From assembly GCF_000576595.1 (NCBI RefSeq), contig NZ_AWSA01000028.1:1-57475 (forward strand): a stretch of 57,475 bases of DNA, read 5' to 3'. This DNA comes from Intrasporangium oryzae NRRL B-24470 (lineage in GTDB: Bacteria; Actinomycetota; Actinomycetes; Actinomycetales; Dermatophilaceae). Position 1 is the stretch's first letter. Each line of letters begins with the position of its first letter. The position numbers were made by a program, and so were the translations under genes. A model generated the notes under the pieces. The model was not told where the DNA came from, did no database searches, and saw only the letters and a list, made by a program, of their open reading frames with translations. This document shows positions 1-7,838 of this stretch, in pieces.

Positions 1-972
1 GCCATCCCCTACCTCCTCGGCTTCGAACCAGCCCGGTCCCTGGTCGCGGTCGCCCTCAAGAACGGCCGGCTCGGGCTCACCTCCCGGATCGACCTGCCCG
101 ACCCGGGCGAGCCCGGACGGGCCGCACGGGTGCTCATGCCGGCGCTGCGCCGCGAGGGCCCGGACCAGGTCATCCTGATCGGCTACGAGGACACCCCCGG
201 CCACGCGGCCGCCGTCCTCGAGGCCTTCGGCGCCGCCCTGCAGGGGGCCGGGATCGGCCTGCGGGACCGGCTCCTGGTCACCGGCGGGCGGTGGCGCTCC
301 CTGGACTGCACCGACCCGGGCTGCTGCCCACCCGAGGGCACCCCCATCGGGCGCAGCCGCGCCGGCCTGGCCGTCGCCTCGGAGTTCGTCGGGCAGGGCA
401 TCGCGCCCCTGCCGGACCCGGCCGCGCTCGCCGCGCTGCTCGAACCCACCGACCAGGCCCGCCTCGTCCGCCAGCTGCTGAGCCGGCCCCGCCGAGTCCC
501 CCAGCCGCGGGTCATCGGCGGCCTCTGGGCCAGGATCCTCGACGTGCACCAAGACCACGGCCCAGACCCGGCGGACATCACCGTCCAGGACGCGGCCTGG
601 GCCGCCCGGACCCTGCGGGACGTCGCCCTGCGGGACGGGATCAGCGGCTGGCTGACCCCAGGCACCCTCGAACTGCCCGAGCTACCCAAGCACGTCCGGG
701 GCGCCCTGACCCGGCTGGGTCCGGGTTTCGTCGCGCGAGCCGCAGCGGCTCCGACGTTCGACGCGCACTTCAAAAGAGGGCGTGATGCAGCCGGTGATCA
801 AGACCGGCAAGCCGAGTCGCGCAGGTGCCCGGGATCTCGGCGAACGTGGCCGCCGGCCACGGCCTCTCGGTACGATTCACCGAGGAGGACTTCGTGCCGC
901 GGACGGTCGGCCGTGGCGTTCTTCGTGATTCCAACGGACTGGGAGTTGTCATGCGCCGGTTACCGTCCCTGA
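1..972 (+). CDS. DUF4192 domain protein, 5' partial
   Basis: The reading frame is open from base 1, so the start lies outside the window; 323 residues are visible. The opening segment (AIPYLLGFEPARSLVAVAL) and the following stretch with VILIGYED and a D-C-T-D-P-G-C-C-P-P-E-G-T-P motif match the DUF4192 family. That family is common in actinobacteria, often on integrative elements, and has no established biochemical role. From about base 780 onward the translation becomes Arg/Ser/Pro-rich and unlike the family. The native 3' end may therefore have been lost and the current stop reached by readthrough into the leader of the next gene. Family assignment is fairly secure; the C-terminal part is doubtful. 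Confidence 0.7.
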   Translation, partial: AIPYLLGFEPARSLVAVALKNGRLGLTSRIDLPDPGEPGRAARVLMPALRREGPDQVILIGYEDTPGHAAAVLEAFGAALQGAGIGLRDRLLVTGGRWRSLDCTDPGCCPPEGTPIGRSRAGLAVASEFVGQGIAPLPDPAALAALLEPTDQARLVRQLLSRPRRVPQPRVIGGLWARILDVHQDHGPDPADITVQDAAWAARTLRDVALRDGISGWLTPGTLELPELPKHVRGALTRLGPGFVARAAAAPTFDAHFKRGRDAAGDQDRQAESRRCPGSRRTWPPATASRYDSPRRTSCRGRSAVAFFVIPTDWELSCAGYRP

Positions 973-2372
973 TCACGGCTTTGGCCGCAGCAATGACCTT
1001 GGCGGCGCTGGTGCCGCCCGCCGCAGCGAATGCGGCAGCCACCCCCGCCAACGTCGACGTCAGCCAGCGCCATCTCAACGAGTCGGAGGAAGCCGTCGCG
1101 GTCAACCCGACCAACCCCGACAACATCGTCATTGTCACCAATGTCGGTCATCGCGAGGCTGGGCTGACCGCTGGAATGTTCGAAGCGGCGAGCTTCGACG
1201 GCGGGCAGACGTGGACCACGAAGCTGATCGGGCTCGGCGCCGGCGATCCGCTGGGCGACAGCTGCTGTGACCCGAGCCTGTCCTTCGACCAGTACGGCAA
1301 CCTGTTCATGACCTACCTCTACCAAGTGGAGGACACAGTCCCGATCGCCCTGAGCACGGACGGCGGCTTGTCGTTCAGCGTGATGGCGAACATCTCCAAG
1401 TCGGACCTGCCGCCCAAGAAGGGCGCCGGTGACAGCCGCGGACTGTTCCGGTTCGTCGACCAGCCCACGATCACGTCGGGCGCGGGCCAGGTGTGGGTGG
1501 TGTTCAACGCCGGAGGGCCGATCGTCGCCACCGGTGCCCCGGTCAGCGGCCTCGGGCGGGTAGGGACGTTCGTTCCGGTCGAGGTCGTACCGGGGACCAA
1601 CAACTGCACCTACGGCGACGTCGCGATCGGCCCCAACGGACAGGTGATGCAGGCGTGCAACCTGACCGAGAGCGGACAAGGCGGCGGGAAGATCTTCGTG
1701 AACGTCGATCCGGACGGGGTCGGGCCTGCCGGATTCGGCGACCGGATCTTCGTCACCGAGACCCACGTCGGCGGCTACGACTTCCTCCCGGCACAGCCGG
1801 ACCGCTCCGTCGACGCCGAGGTCGGTCTGGCGTGGGACCGGACGGGCGGCCCGCACCACGGCCGCGTATCGATGGTGTACACCCGAGAGACCAAGAACGA
1901 AAGCGACGACACCGACGTCTACGTCCGGCACTCAGATGACGGCGGAGCCACCTGGAGTGCCCAGACGCGAGTCAACGACGACGCCACCCAGAACAGCCAG
2001 TTCCTCCCCAAGATCGCGCTTGATCAGTCGACCGGAGACCTCGCCGTGGTCTGGTACGACGCCCGCAACGACCAGGGAAGCGGCGCCCCCGGCGATACCG
2101 ACGGACTGAACAACGACGACGCGCAGTTCTGGGGAGCATTCAGCACAGACGGCGGCAACACCTTCGGGCCCAACCGTCAGATCAGCGCCGGCACATCGAA
2201 CTCGCGCGACTCCGGCAACGGAATCGACTACGGCGACTACTCCGGGCTCGCCTTCGACCACGGGCTCGCCCACCCCGTCTGGTCGGACAACTCCAACAGC
2301 ACGGGCAACAACCCGGACGGGGCGCTGCACCAGTTGGACATCTACACAGCCGTGTTGCCCGCCGCCGGGTAG
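951..2372 (+). CDS. secreted sialidase-like (BNR repeat) beta-propeller protein
   Basis: The product has 473 residues. The start at 951 gives a clean signal peptide (MRRLPSLITALAAAMTLAAL, then an AANAAA cleavage region) behind a GGGAG at 941-945. The frame is open further upstream, but that part is not protein-like. The mature part carries repeated Asp-box (BNR) motifs: SFDGGQTW, STDGGLSF, SDDGGATW and STDGGNTF, as in exo-alpha-sialidase and related propeller folds. It is probably exported and may bind or cleave glycans, but the catalytic Arg triad and Tyr of true sialidases were not identified, so the enzymatic role is unproven. The 3' end overlaps the decayed transposase by about 30 bp on the opposite strand. 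Confidence 0.75.
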   Translation: MRRLPSLITALAAAMTLAALVPPAAANAAATPANVDVSQRHLNESEEAVAVNPTNPDNIVIVTNVGHREAGLTAGMFEAASFDGGQTWTTKLIGLGAGDPLGDSCCDPSLSFDQYGNLFMTYLYQVEDTVPIALSTDGGLSFSVMANISKSDLPPKKGAGDSRGLFRFVDQPTITSGAGQVWVVFNAGGPIVATGAPVSGLGRVGTFVPVEVVPGTNNCTYGDVAIGPNGQVMQACNLTESGQGGGKIFVNVDPDGVGPAGFGDRIFVTETHVGGYDFLPAQPDRSVDAEVGLAWDRTGGPHHGRVSMVYTRETKNESDDTDVYVRHSDDGGATWSAQTRVNDDATQNSQFLPKIALDQSTGDLAVVWYDARNDQGSGAPGDTDGLNNDDAQFWGAFSTDGGNTFGPNRQISAGTSNSRDSGNGIDYGDYSGLAFDHGLAHPVWSDNSNSTGNNPDGALHQLDIYTAVLPAAG

Positions 2373-3097
2373 CCCGCACCGCGGCAGCTGCCGGCGGCGC
2401 CGGCAAGGTTGTAGGCGGCCACGCGAAACAGTGCCGCGCCCGCACCGCCTTGATGGCGATCTCCACATCCTTCTCGGCCACGCCCGCCCGCGGGCGGCGC
2501 CGGCGCCGTCATCGAGCGGCTCGACCCCGCCATGGCAACTCGGAGCCTGGGCGGATGGATCCGGATCAGCCTTCGCGCGCTGGTCCGCATGGCACTGGGT
2601 GCCTGGCCGGGTGTCAGGAGGAAGGAGAGGACCCCGCGGTGCTGGTCGCAGGCCAGGTGGGTCTTGGTCGACCGGCCGCCGCGGGAGCGGCCCAGTGCGT
2701 GGTGATCCGGCTCTCCGGCAACGAGATCCACGCTGTCGCGCCTCGCGCCGGCGGCGTGGACGTGGGCGCGGGAGGTGGTCGAGTCGACCGACACCTGCCA
2801 GGAGAGCTTGCCGGCCGCGTCCGCAGCCGCGATCAACGCGGCCTCGATCCGTTCCCAAACCCCGAGCAGCTGCCAGCAGGCGAACAGCGCGTACACCCGC
2901 CACCACGGCCCGTACCGCTCGGGCACGTCCCGCCACGGGCAGCCCACCCGGGTGCGGTGCCGGACACCGTCCACCAGGGCTCGCAGCGGGTATCGGCGCG
3001 GCCGTCCCCGGGTCGAAGCGGTCGGCAGCAGCGGCTCCAACAGCGCCCACTGGGCGTCGCTCAGGTCATGGCGGGACGCGGCGGATATCGTGGACAC
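2342..3097 (-). pseudogene. IS5-family transposase, degenerate 3' half
   Basis: The frame starts at a GTG behind GGAGG and begins with a canonical IS5-type N-terminus (RHDLSDAQWALLEPLLP, then G-R-P-R-R-Y-P and CPWRDVPERYGPWW). It includes the first DDE aspartate region (VSVDSTTSRAHVHAAG) and the GRSRGGRSTKTHLACD motif. After about residue 165 (LLTPGQ) similarity ends: the expected second Asp, the Y(2)R(3)E(6) region and the C-terminus are absent, and no other frame supplies them convincingly. The element looks truncated by deletion or frameshift and not transposition-competent by itself. Its 3' end runs into the sialidase-like gene. Terminal inverted repeats were not located. Confidence 0.7.
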
Positions 3098-3155
3098 GAG
3101 GCCTCCCGCAGCGGCGTGGGTGATTCGACACCAACTGCGTTACTCCGGAGGCCTC
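3098..3155. repeat. 9-bp inverted repeat upstream of the transposase remnant
   Basis: GAGGCCTCC at 3098-3106 and GGAGGCCTC at 3147-3155 are perfect reverse complements about 40 bp apart. The left arm contains the transposase ribosome binding site, so the hairpin could occlude translation. It may alternatively be a leftover of the element's end. Confidence 0.45.
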
Positions 3156-3330
3156 ACCTCATGCCCGATGACACGCCGACGCCACATCCGCCACTTTCGT
3201 AACAGGCCTAAGGCCGGGGGTGGGAAAGGGGAGGCGCCCACCGGGCGGAGGGGGGGTGCGGGGTGGGCGCCTCTCGGATGTGAAACGACGCCGGCAGCCC
3301 ATTCGTTACGGCAGCCTCGAACTGCCGTGC

Positions 3331-3726
3331 CTACACGTTGACGTCGAAGCCGAGGTCGATGTCGCAGGCCGCCTGGCCTCCGGAGATCCCCCAGTTCTCG
3401 GTGTCGCTCTCGCGCAGGAGGATCGAGACGTGGTCGCGCGGGATGCCCAAGCCTTCGAGCCGCTCGACGATCTCGCGGTAGAGGTTGCGCTTCGCCTCGA
3501 CCGACCGTCCACGGAAGCAGTCGACCGTGACACGGGTGACGCGATCCGGCTGGGATCGTCCTGGTGAGTGCGTGAACCGGTGCGGCTCGTAGCTGACGAG
3601 CCGGACGTGCTTGTCCTCCGGCGGGATCTTGAAGGCGGCCACCAGGGAGTCGTGAACGGCATCGATGAGGGCGATCTCCTCGGCCACGGTGTACGAACGA
3701 CGAACCTCGACAAGGGAACTCGGCAT
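3331..3726 (-). CDS. tautomerase family protein (Tautomerase_2 type)
   Basis: The product has 131 residues. After Met removal the N-terminal residue is Pro (MPSSLVEVRRSY), the catalytic base and nucleophile of the tautomerase superfamily. The body (IDAVHDSLVAAFKIPPEDKH, later SYEPHRFTHSPG and VTVDCFRGRS) fits the approximately 130-residue two-motif subgroup related to MSAD/cis-CaaD. Members act on small oxo-acids, but the substrate cannot be read from sequence. The start is supported by a leaderless arrangement: TAAGGT (-10) ends 6 nt before the ATG. It stands alone between the IS remnant and a divergently placed large gene. Confidence 0.85.
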   Translation of the reverse strand: MPSSLVEVRRSYTVAEEIALIDAVHDSLVAAFKIPPEDKHVRLVSYEPHRFTHSPGRSQPDRVTRVTVDCFRGRSVEAKRNLYREIVERLEGLGIPRDHVSILLRESDTENWGISGGQAACDIDLGFDVNV

Positions 3727-3732
3727 GGGCCG

Positions 3733-3738
3733 ACCTTA
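3733..3738 (-). promoter_or_regulatory. -10 element of a leaderless promoter (tautomerase)
   Basis: TAAGGT read on the minus strand, followed by a 6-nt spacer and the ATG at 3726. This is the TAnnnT-N6/7-ATG layout typical of leaderless actinobacterial transcripts. Confidence 0.55.
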
Positions 3739-3934
3739 GTCGGGGCGACGCCTGAGGCGAGGATCCAGATCGGTACGCTGCTACCCGGCCTCTCGAACCG
3801 GGCAGCGGCCGCCCGCCATAAAGGGCTCCAGTCTCAGCGCGCACGTCAGCGTCCGGTCAGCGTTGTATCCGGTCTTGGCTGGCGGTACCTGATCCGTTGA
3901 GGGCTGGCCCTCGTGCGCCCCACGTCCCCCGCTA

Positions 3935-3963
3935 TTGCCCGGCCGCTCGATCGTCCCTACCGT
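3935..3963 (+). promoter_or_regulatory. sigma70-type promoter for the 936-residue protein
   Basis: TTGCCC (3935-3940), 17-nt spacer, TACCGT (3958-3963). It is the only good -35/-10 pair seen in the 275-bp gap 3727-4001 and would give a leader of about 30 nt ending in an AGGAAG ribosome binding site before the ATG at 4002. Confidence 0.5.
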
Positions 3964-4001
3964 CATGGAGACAACCGCCTTGACGTGAGGAAGCGGCAGC
4001 C

Positions 4002-6812
4002 ATGTCCCTGCGTATCGAGCGTTCCTCGGACCTGCCTCGCAGAGCCGCCCTCTTCCTGCGCGACCACAGCACCGGCGCCCCGATCGAGTGCGCCCCGGTG
4101 TACGCCCACGCCACCCTTCGCATCGAGGGCTCGTCACCGATGGACGTGCCGCTCGGGCTGCTCGGGACCGACCACGTGGGCTTCGCCTCGTGGGACCTCT
4201 CGCCGGTGCGCCGGCGGCTGTCGGACATGCTGACCCAACCGGCCGGACAGGCCGTCCCGTGCTACGTCGACGCGATAGTCGCTGACGTGGCATCGACGGG
4301 CCTGGCACCCATCGACCTGCTGCGGGTGGACCAGGCGCAGGGCGCGGCCTTCGCCGTCACGGCCGCCGTCGAGCGGGCCGCCGTGGTGGTCTCCCCGCGT
4401 GGCTCGTTGCCTGCGCTTCAGGACGGGTCGTTGACCGATTGGCATCTCTCCCCGGCGTCCTTCTCATACCTCCCCGCGGAGGTCGTGGGGGAGGCTGGAA
4501 CCGAGACCCTTCTGCCGAGCACGGCGGCGCACAGCCACTTCCAGTTCGTCCAGACCGTTCCCTTGGCCAAGCGGTATCAGGCCACGTTGGCGTCGGACCC
4601 CGACTGGAAGAGCCCCTCCGAGCTGGGCGTGCACTTCTTCCCCACCACCGCGGTGACGGCGATGGACCTCGCCACCCAAGACCCCAGTATCCAGGTCAGC
4701 AATCTGGATCTCGGATCGGAGGAGTTCACGAAGTTCAAGGTTGAGGACAACAGCCACATCCGCTTCGCAGCCATCGTCACCTACGACGTCACGTGGGTGC
4801 CGGTCGGGCACGGCCTCGGCGAAGTCGTCTACAGCCTGCCACTCGCGCCGGCCGAGATGGTCCGGGTCGCCGTGATCGACTGGGCCCGCCGGTCCACCGA
4901 CAGCAAGGTGCAGCAGGTGGTCAGCGGGGAGGTCCTGGACCACGAGCAGACACGCGATCGAGCCGTCAGCGAAGTCGTCATGGCATCGGCGCGCGAGGTC
5001 TCCGGTACGACCGGGCTGCTCGGGTCGATCGCGGACGGTGTCACGGCCGGCGTGGCGAGCAAGGCCGTCCAGACCCTGGGGATGAGCGCTTCCTCCTCAC
5101 TGAGCGCGGGCACTCGGGAGACCACTGCCAACACGACCAACAAGCTGCTCGACCAGTTCCGCCAGCACTCGACCGCCCAGCGGCAACTCACCTCCTCTGT
5201 CGTGGTGACCTCGTCGCAGCAGGAGATCACCCAGGGCAGGTCCCGCGTGGTGCGCAACTACAACCACTCGCACGCGATGACGGTCCTTTACTACGAGGTC
5301 CTTCGGCACTTCCGGGTGACGGTCCGCGCCGATGCCGGGAGACCCGCCATCCTCCTCAAGCGCGAGCTCAGGGCGTTCACGCACGCGACGATCTTCGCTC
5401 ACCGGGCTGTGCTGGAGCGGTGCCTCTTGGACGGCTCGATGGTGGGAGGACTGGCCATCGCCGAGACCCTGGTGTCGGCCGCCCTCCTCAAGGCCGCGCC
5501 GCCGCCGGACCCCGGAGGCGAGCCCATCACGCTGTTCACGATCTACCTGCGCACCGGAACGCTCCACAACCCCGACGTCGGCGGCCGGTACCGATGCTCG
5601 ATCACCTACCGGGACGAGGCGGGGATATCCCACGAGGCCTACCTGCAACGACTCATGCCCGACGAGCACGCGCTGGACGACCTCTCCGACCCGCCCATGA
5701 TGCAGCTTCCGCACAACGACGAGATGGTGCTCGCCGTGCTTCCCGACACGGCAGTGGACGGCAGCAACCTGCCGCCACGGCTCTGCCAGCGAGACCTCCT
5801 CTCGCTGAAGTTCGAGATCACCCTCGCGGCGCGTAAAGACACCCACTGCGAGTACGAGTTCTTCCGCGTCGACGTCCGCACGGTCAAGGGCAGCGACATC
5901 ATCATCGTCGACGACCACCGGCCCCCTACCGTGATCGGGGTGGCGCCGAAGGAGTTCTTCCACCGCGTCATCAGCGCACCCGACCCGCCAGGGAGGCAGA
6001 GCGCGATGGACCACCTCACCATCGAGGACCGGACCCTCTTCCTGCGACTGCTGGCCCACCTCAACTCGAACCGTCAGTACTACTGGCGGCAGATCTGGAT
6101 GCGCGAGGAGCCCGGGGCCCGACTCGTCGCGAACGGCGGTCTGCAGCTGGAGATCGCGGGGGTCAAGCACGACTTCTTCGAAGCGGTCGACAACGTCATC
6201 GTCGACGTGGTCGGGGACGAGGTCGTGATGCCTCTTTCGGGGGACCTGCTCGACGAGATCGACTACCGAGGCGAGGAGACCTCGGACGAGACGCTGATCA
6301 GCCTCCCCACGCGCGGCGTGTTCGCAGAGGCCAAGCTGGGCCAGTCCAACGCTTCCGAAGTCATCGATGGCACGCGGTTCTGGGACTGGCAGACGTCCCC
6401 GATCCCAGACACGGCCGACCCACTGACCGGTCTCAGCCTCGCGACCCGGAGTCAGGCGGTTGACCTCGGCGCGACGGCGCTCGGTCCCGGCCTCGCGATC
6501 GTCCAACCGCCCGCCGCACCGGACCCGGTGGCGATGGCCAACGCGCTGACCCTGCTCCAGCAGTCGGCGTTGTTCCAGGCCGGCTTGACCCCCGAGAAGC
6601 TGGCCGACCTCCTCAAAGGCCAGGACAAGCCCGGCGAGGACAAGCCCGGCGACGGCAAGCCCAGCGACGGCAAGCCCGGCGACGGCAAGCCCCAAGACGG
6701 CAAGGGCGACGAGAAGCCCGGTGGGGTGGGCCCGCAGCAACCAGAGGCGAAGCCGGACCCCAAGAAGCCTAAGGAGCCCAAGGAGCCCGCGGAGCCCGCT
6801 GACAATCCCTGA
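4002..6812 (+). CDS. unrecognised large protein with KPGDG-repeat tail
   Basis: The product has 936 residues with no signal peptide or clear membrane segment. The start follows AGGAAG. I do not recognise an enzyme family. Visible features are an N-terminal, beta-rich looking region (about 1-90), and a central segment (about 260-480) with a Thr/Ser/Ala-rich stretch (MSASSSLSAGTRETTANTT). That is followed by a conserved-looking motif VVRNYNHSHAMTVLYYEVL. A mixed C-terminal region leads into a low-complexity tail from about residue 870 made of KPGDG/KPSDG pentads and Pro/Lys/Glu runs. The tail resembles a flexible linker or surface-exposed extension. It has its own promoter and no operon partner. 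Function is unknown; a structural or particle-associated role is only a guess. Confidence 0.8.
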   Translation: MSLRIERSSDLPRRAALFLRDHSTGAPIECAPVYAHATLRIEGSSPMDVPLGLLGTDHVGFASWDLSPVRRRLSDMLTQPAGQAVPCYVDAIVADVASTGLAPIDLLRVDQAQGAAFAVTAAVERAAVVVSPRGSLPALQDGSLTDWHLSPASFSYLPAEVVGEAGTETLLPSTAAHSHFQFVQTVPLAKRYQATLASDPDWKSPSELGVHFFPTTAVTAMDLATQDPSIQVSNLDLGSEEFTKFKVEDNSHIRFAAIVTYDVTWVPVGHGLGEVVYSLPLAPAEMVRVAVIDWARRSTDSKVQQVVSGEVLDHEQTRDRAVSEVVMASAREVSGTTGLLGSIADGVTAGVASKAVQTLGMSASSSLSAGTRETTANTTNKLLDQFRQHSTAQRQLTSSVVVTSSQQEITQGRSRVVRNYNHSHAMTVLYYEVLRHFRVTVRADAGRPAILLKRELRAFTHATIFAHRAVLERCLLDGSMVGGLAIAETLVSAALLKAAPPPDPGGEPITLFTIYLRTGTLHNPDVGGRYRCSITYRDEAGISHEAYLQRLMPDEHALDDLSDPPMMQLPHNDEMVLAVLPDTAVDGSNLPPRLCQRDLLSLKFEITLAARKDTHCEYEFFRVDVRTVKGSDIIIVDDHRPPTVIGVAPKEFFHRVISAPDPPGRQSAMDHLTIEDRTLFLRLLAHLNSNRQYYWRQIWMREEPGARLVANGGLQLEIAGVKHDFFEAVDNVIVDVVGDEVVMPLSGDLLDEIDYRGEETSDETLISLPTRGVFAEAKLGQSNASEVIDGTRFWDWQTSPIPDTADPLTGLSLATRSQAVDLGATALGPGLAIVQPPAAPDPVAMANALTLLQQSALFQAGLTPEKLADLLKGQDKPGEDKPGDGKPSDGKPGDGKPQDGKGDEKPGGVGPQQPEAKPDPKKPKEPKEPAEPADNP
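6624..6703 (+). repeat. 15-bp tandem repeat encoding KPGDG pentads
   Basis: About five imperfect copies of a 15-nt unit (GACGGCAAGCCCGGC and variants) near the 3' end of the 936-residue gene. It encodes a charged, Pro/Gly-rich tail and is a likely site of copy-number variation. Confidence 0.8.
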
Positions 6813-6877
6813 CCAGACTGGTCGGCTCCCGACCGGAGGAGGTCCCGTCCTGCACCGATGGCCGCCAGCTGGCCGGC

Positions 6878-6893
6878 GCGGTGACGTCACCGC
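6878..6893. repeat. 16-bp perfect palindrome between convergent genes
   Basis: GCGGTGACGTCACCGC is exactly self-complementary and lies in the 109-bp gap between the convergent genes ending at 6812 and 6922. A second palindrome, GACCAGACTGGTC, lies at 6811-6823 over the upstream stop codon. They could be weak bidirectional terminators or a binding site. Confidence 0.5.
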
Positions 6894-6921
6894 CCCGGGC
6901 GCCGACGCCCTGCGGCAAGCC

Positions 6922-7656
6922 TCACTGGGCCAGACGGTCCCCGACTGCCGGCCGGCGGCCCATGAGCTGCACCCCCAGGGTGGCGAATCCCGCGACGAGC
7001 AGTGCGCCGCTGACGAGGTCCCCGACGACACCGTCGACCGGCAGGAAGCCGACGACCACGTCGGAGACGACGGCGGCGACGACCGTCCACCCGGCCCACC
7101 GGGAGAACTGCCCGGAGCGCACCACCGCGACGCCGACCAGCAGCACGCCGAGCGTGAAGACGTAGTGCCCGAGCAGGAGCGGAGCAGCGGCACCCGCATC
7201 CGTCATCAGCGAGTCCATGACGCGAAGAGCCGACGCGCGGTCGACGCTCGGCGACGTCGCGGCATAGAACACGAGATTGACCCCGGTCAGAGCGGCGTGC
7301 GCCATGACGAGGCCGTAGAGGAGGGTCCCCATCGCGATGTGGCCGACTCGGCGCCCCCGCCCCACGACCGGCCCCAGGAGGCCGAAGAAGCCGGGCAGGA
7401 AGAGGATGGTGGCCGCCAGTCCGACGAACGCGGCAACCAGCCCGGGTGCGCGGTGCCCGGCCCAGCCGGCATAGACCGATGCCGCGTCGTTGCCCGCCTC
7501 GGGCGCGAGCAGCTCAGCGGCGCTGAAGGCGACGGGGGCGAGGACCAGGCAGCAGCCGGCAACGCGGCGTCGGAAGGAGTCCGCTCTCGCAACATCGGTG
7601 GGGCTCGGTGCGGTCGCGGTGGATGCGGTCGTGGCGTCGGTGGTCGAGTGAGACAT
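6922..7656 (-). CDS. multi-pass membrane protein of unknown function
   Basis: The product has 244 residues. A soluble Thr/Ala-rich N-terminus (about 30 residues) is followed by roughly six hydrophobic segments, among them VAGCCLVLAPVAFSAAELL, GLVAAFVGLAATILFLPGFF, LLLGHYVFTLGVLLVGVAVV and WTVVAAVVSDVVVGFLPV. No catalytic or transport signature is recognised. It is transcribed divergently from the histidine kinase gene with 182 bp between the starts, so it could belong to that regulon, but this is inference. The ATG at 7656 is followed by a plausible hydrophilic start; no strong ribosome binding site decides it. Confidence 0.65.
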   Translation of the reverse strand: MSHSTTDATTASTATAPSPTDVARADSFRRRVAGCCLVLAPVAFSAAELLAPEAGNDAASVYAGWAGHRAPGLVAAFVGLAATILFLPGFFGLLGPVVGRGRRVGHIAMGTLLYGLVMAHAALTGVNLVFYAATSPSVDRASALRVMDSLMTDAGAAAPLLLGHYVFTLGVLLVGVAVVRSGQFSRWAGWTVVAAVVSDVVVGFLPVDGVVGDLVSGALLVAGFATLGVQLMGRRPAVGDRLAQ

Positions 7657-7838
7657 GGTGGTCCCTTCGTCTGGCCGGCTCCCATCGGCCGGCTGTCGTC
7701 ACAGAGTCGGCTGATCGCACCCAGCCGCGTGAGAGTGCGTGCCGCACTCGTGACCGGATGACCCGGTGCGGAAAACCGCACCACCCGGTGTGGTCGACCT
7801 GCGGGACAGAACGGGCATCCGGACGCGACACTGGCGAG

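Noticed and set aside
6624-6703. Short tandem repeats as a CRISPR or attachment array
   Set aside because: Units are contiguous, in frame and encode pentads; there are no spacers.
5097-7199. Long antisense open frames opposite the 936-residue gene and many other genes
   Set aside because: They result from high GC3 on the coding strand. Their translations are Arg/Asp/Val or Arg/Pro-rich with no family features.
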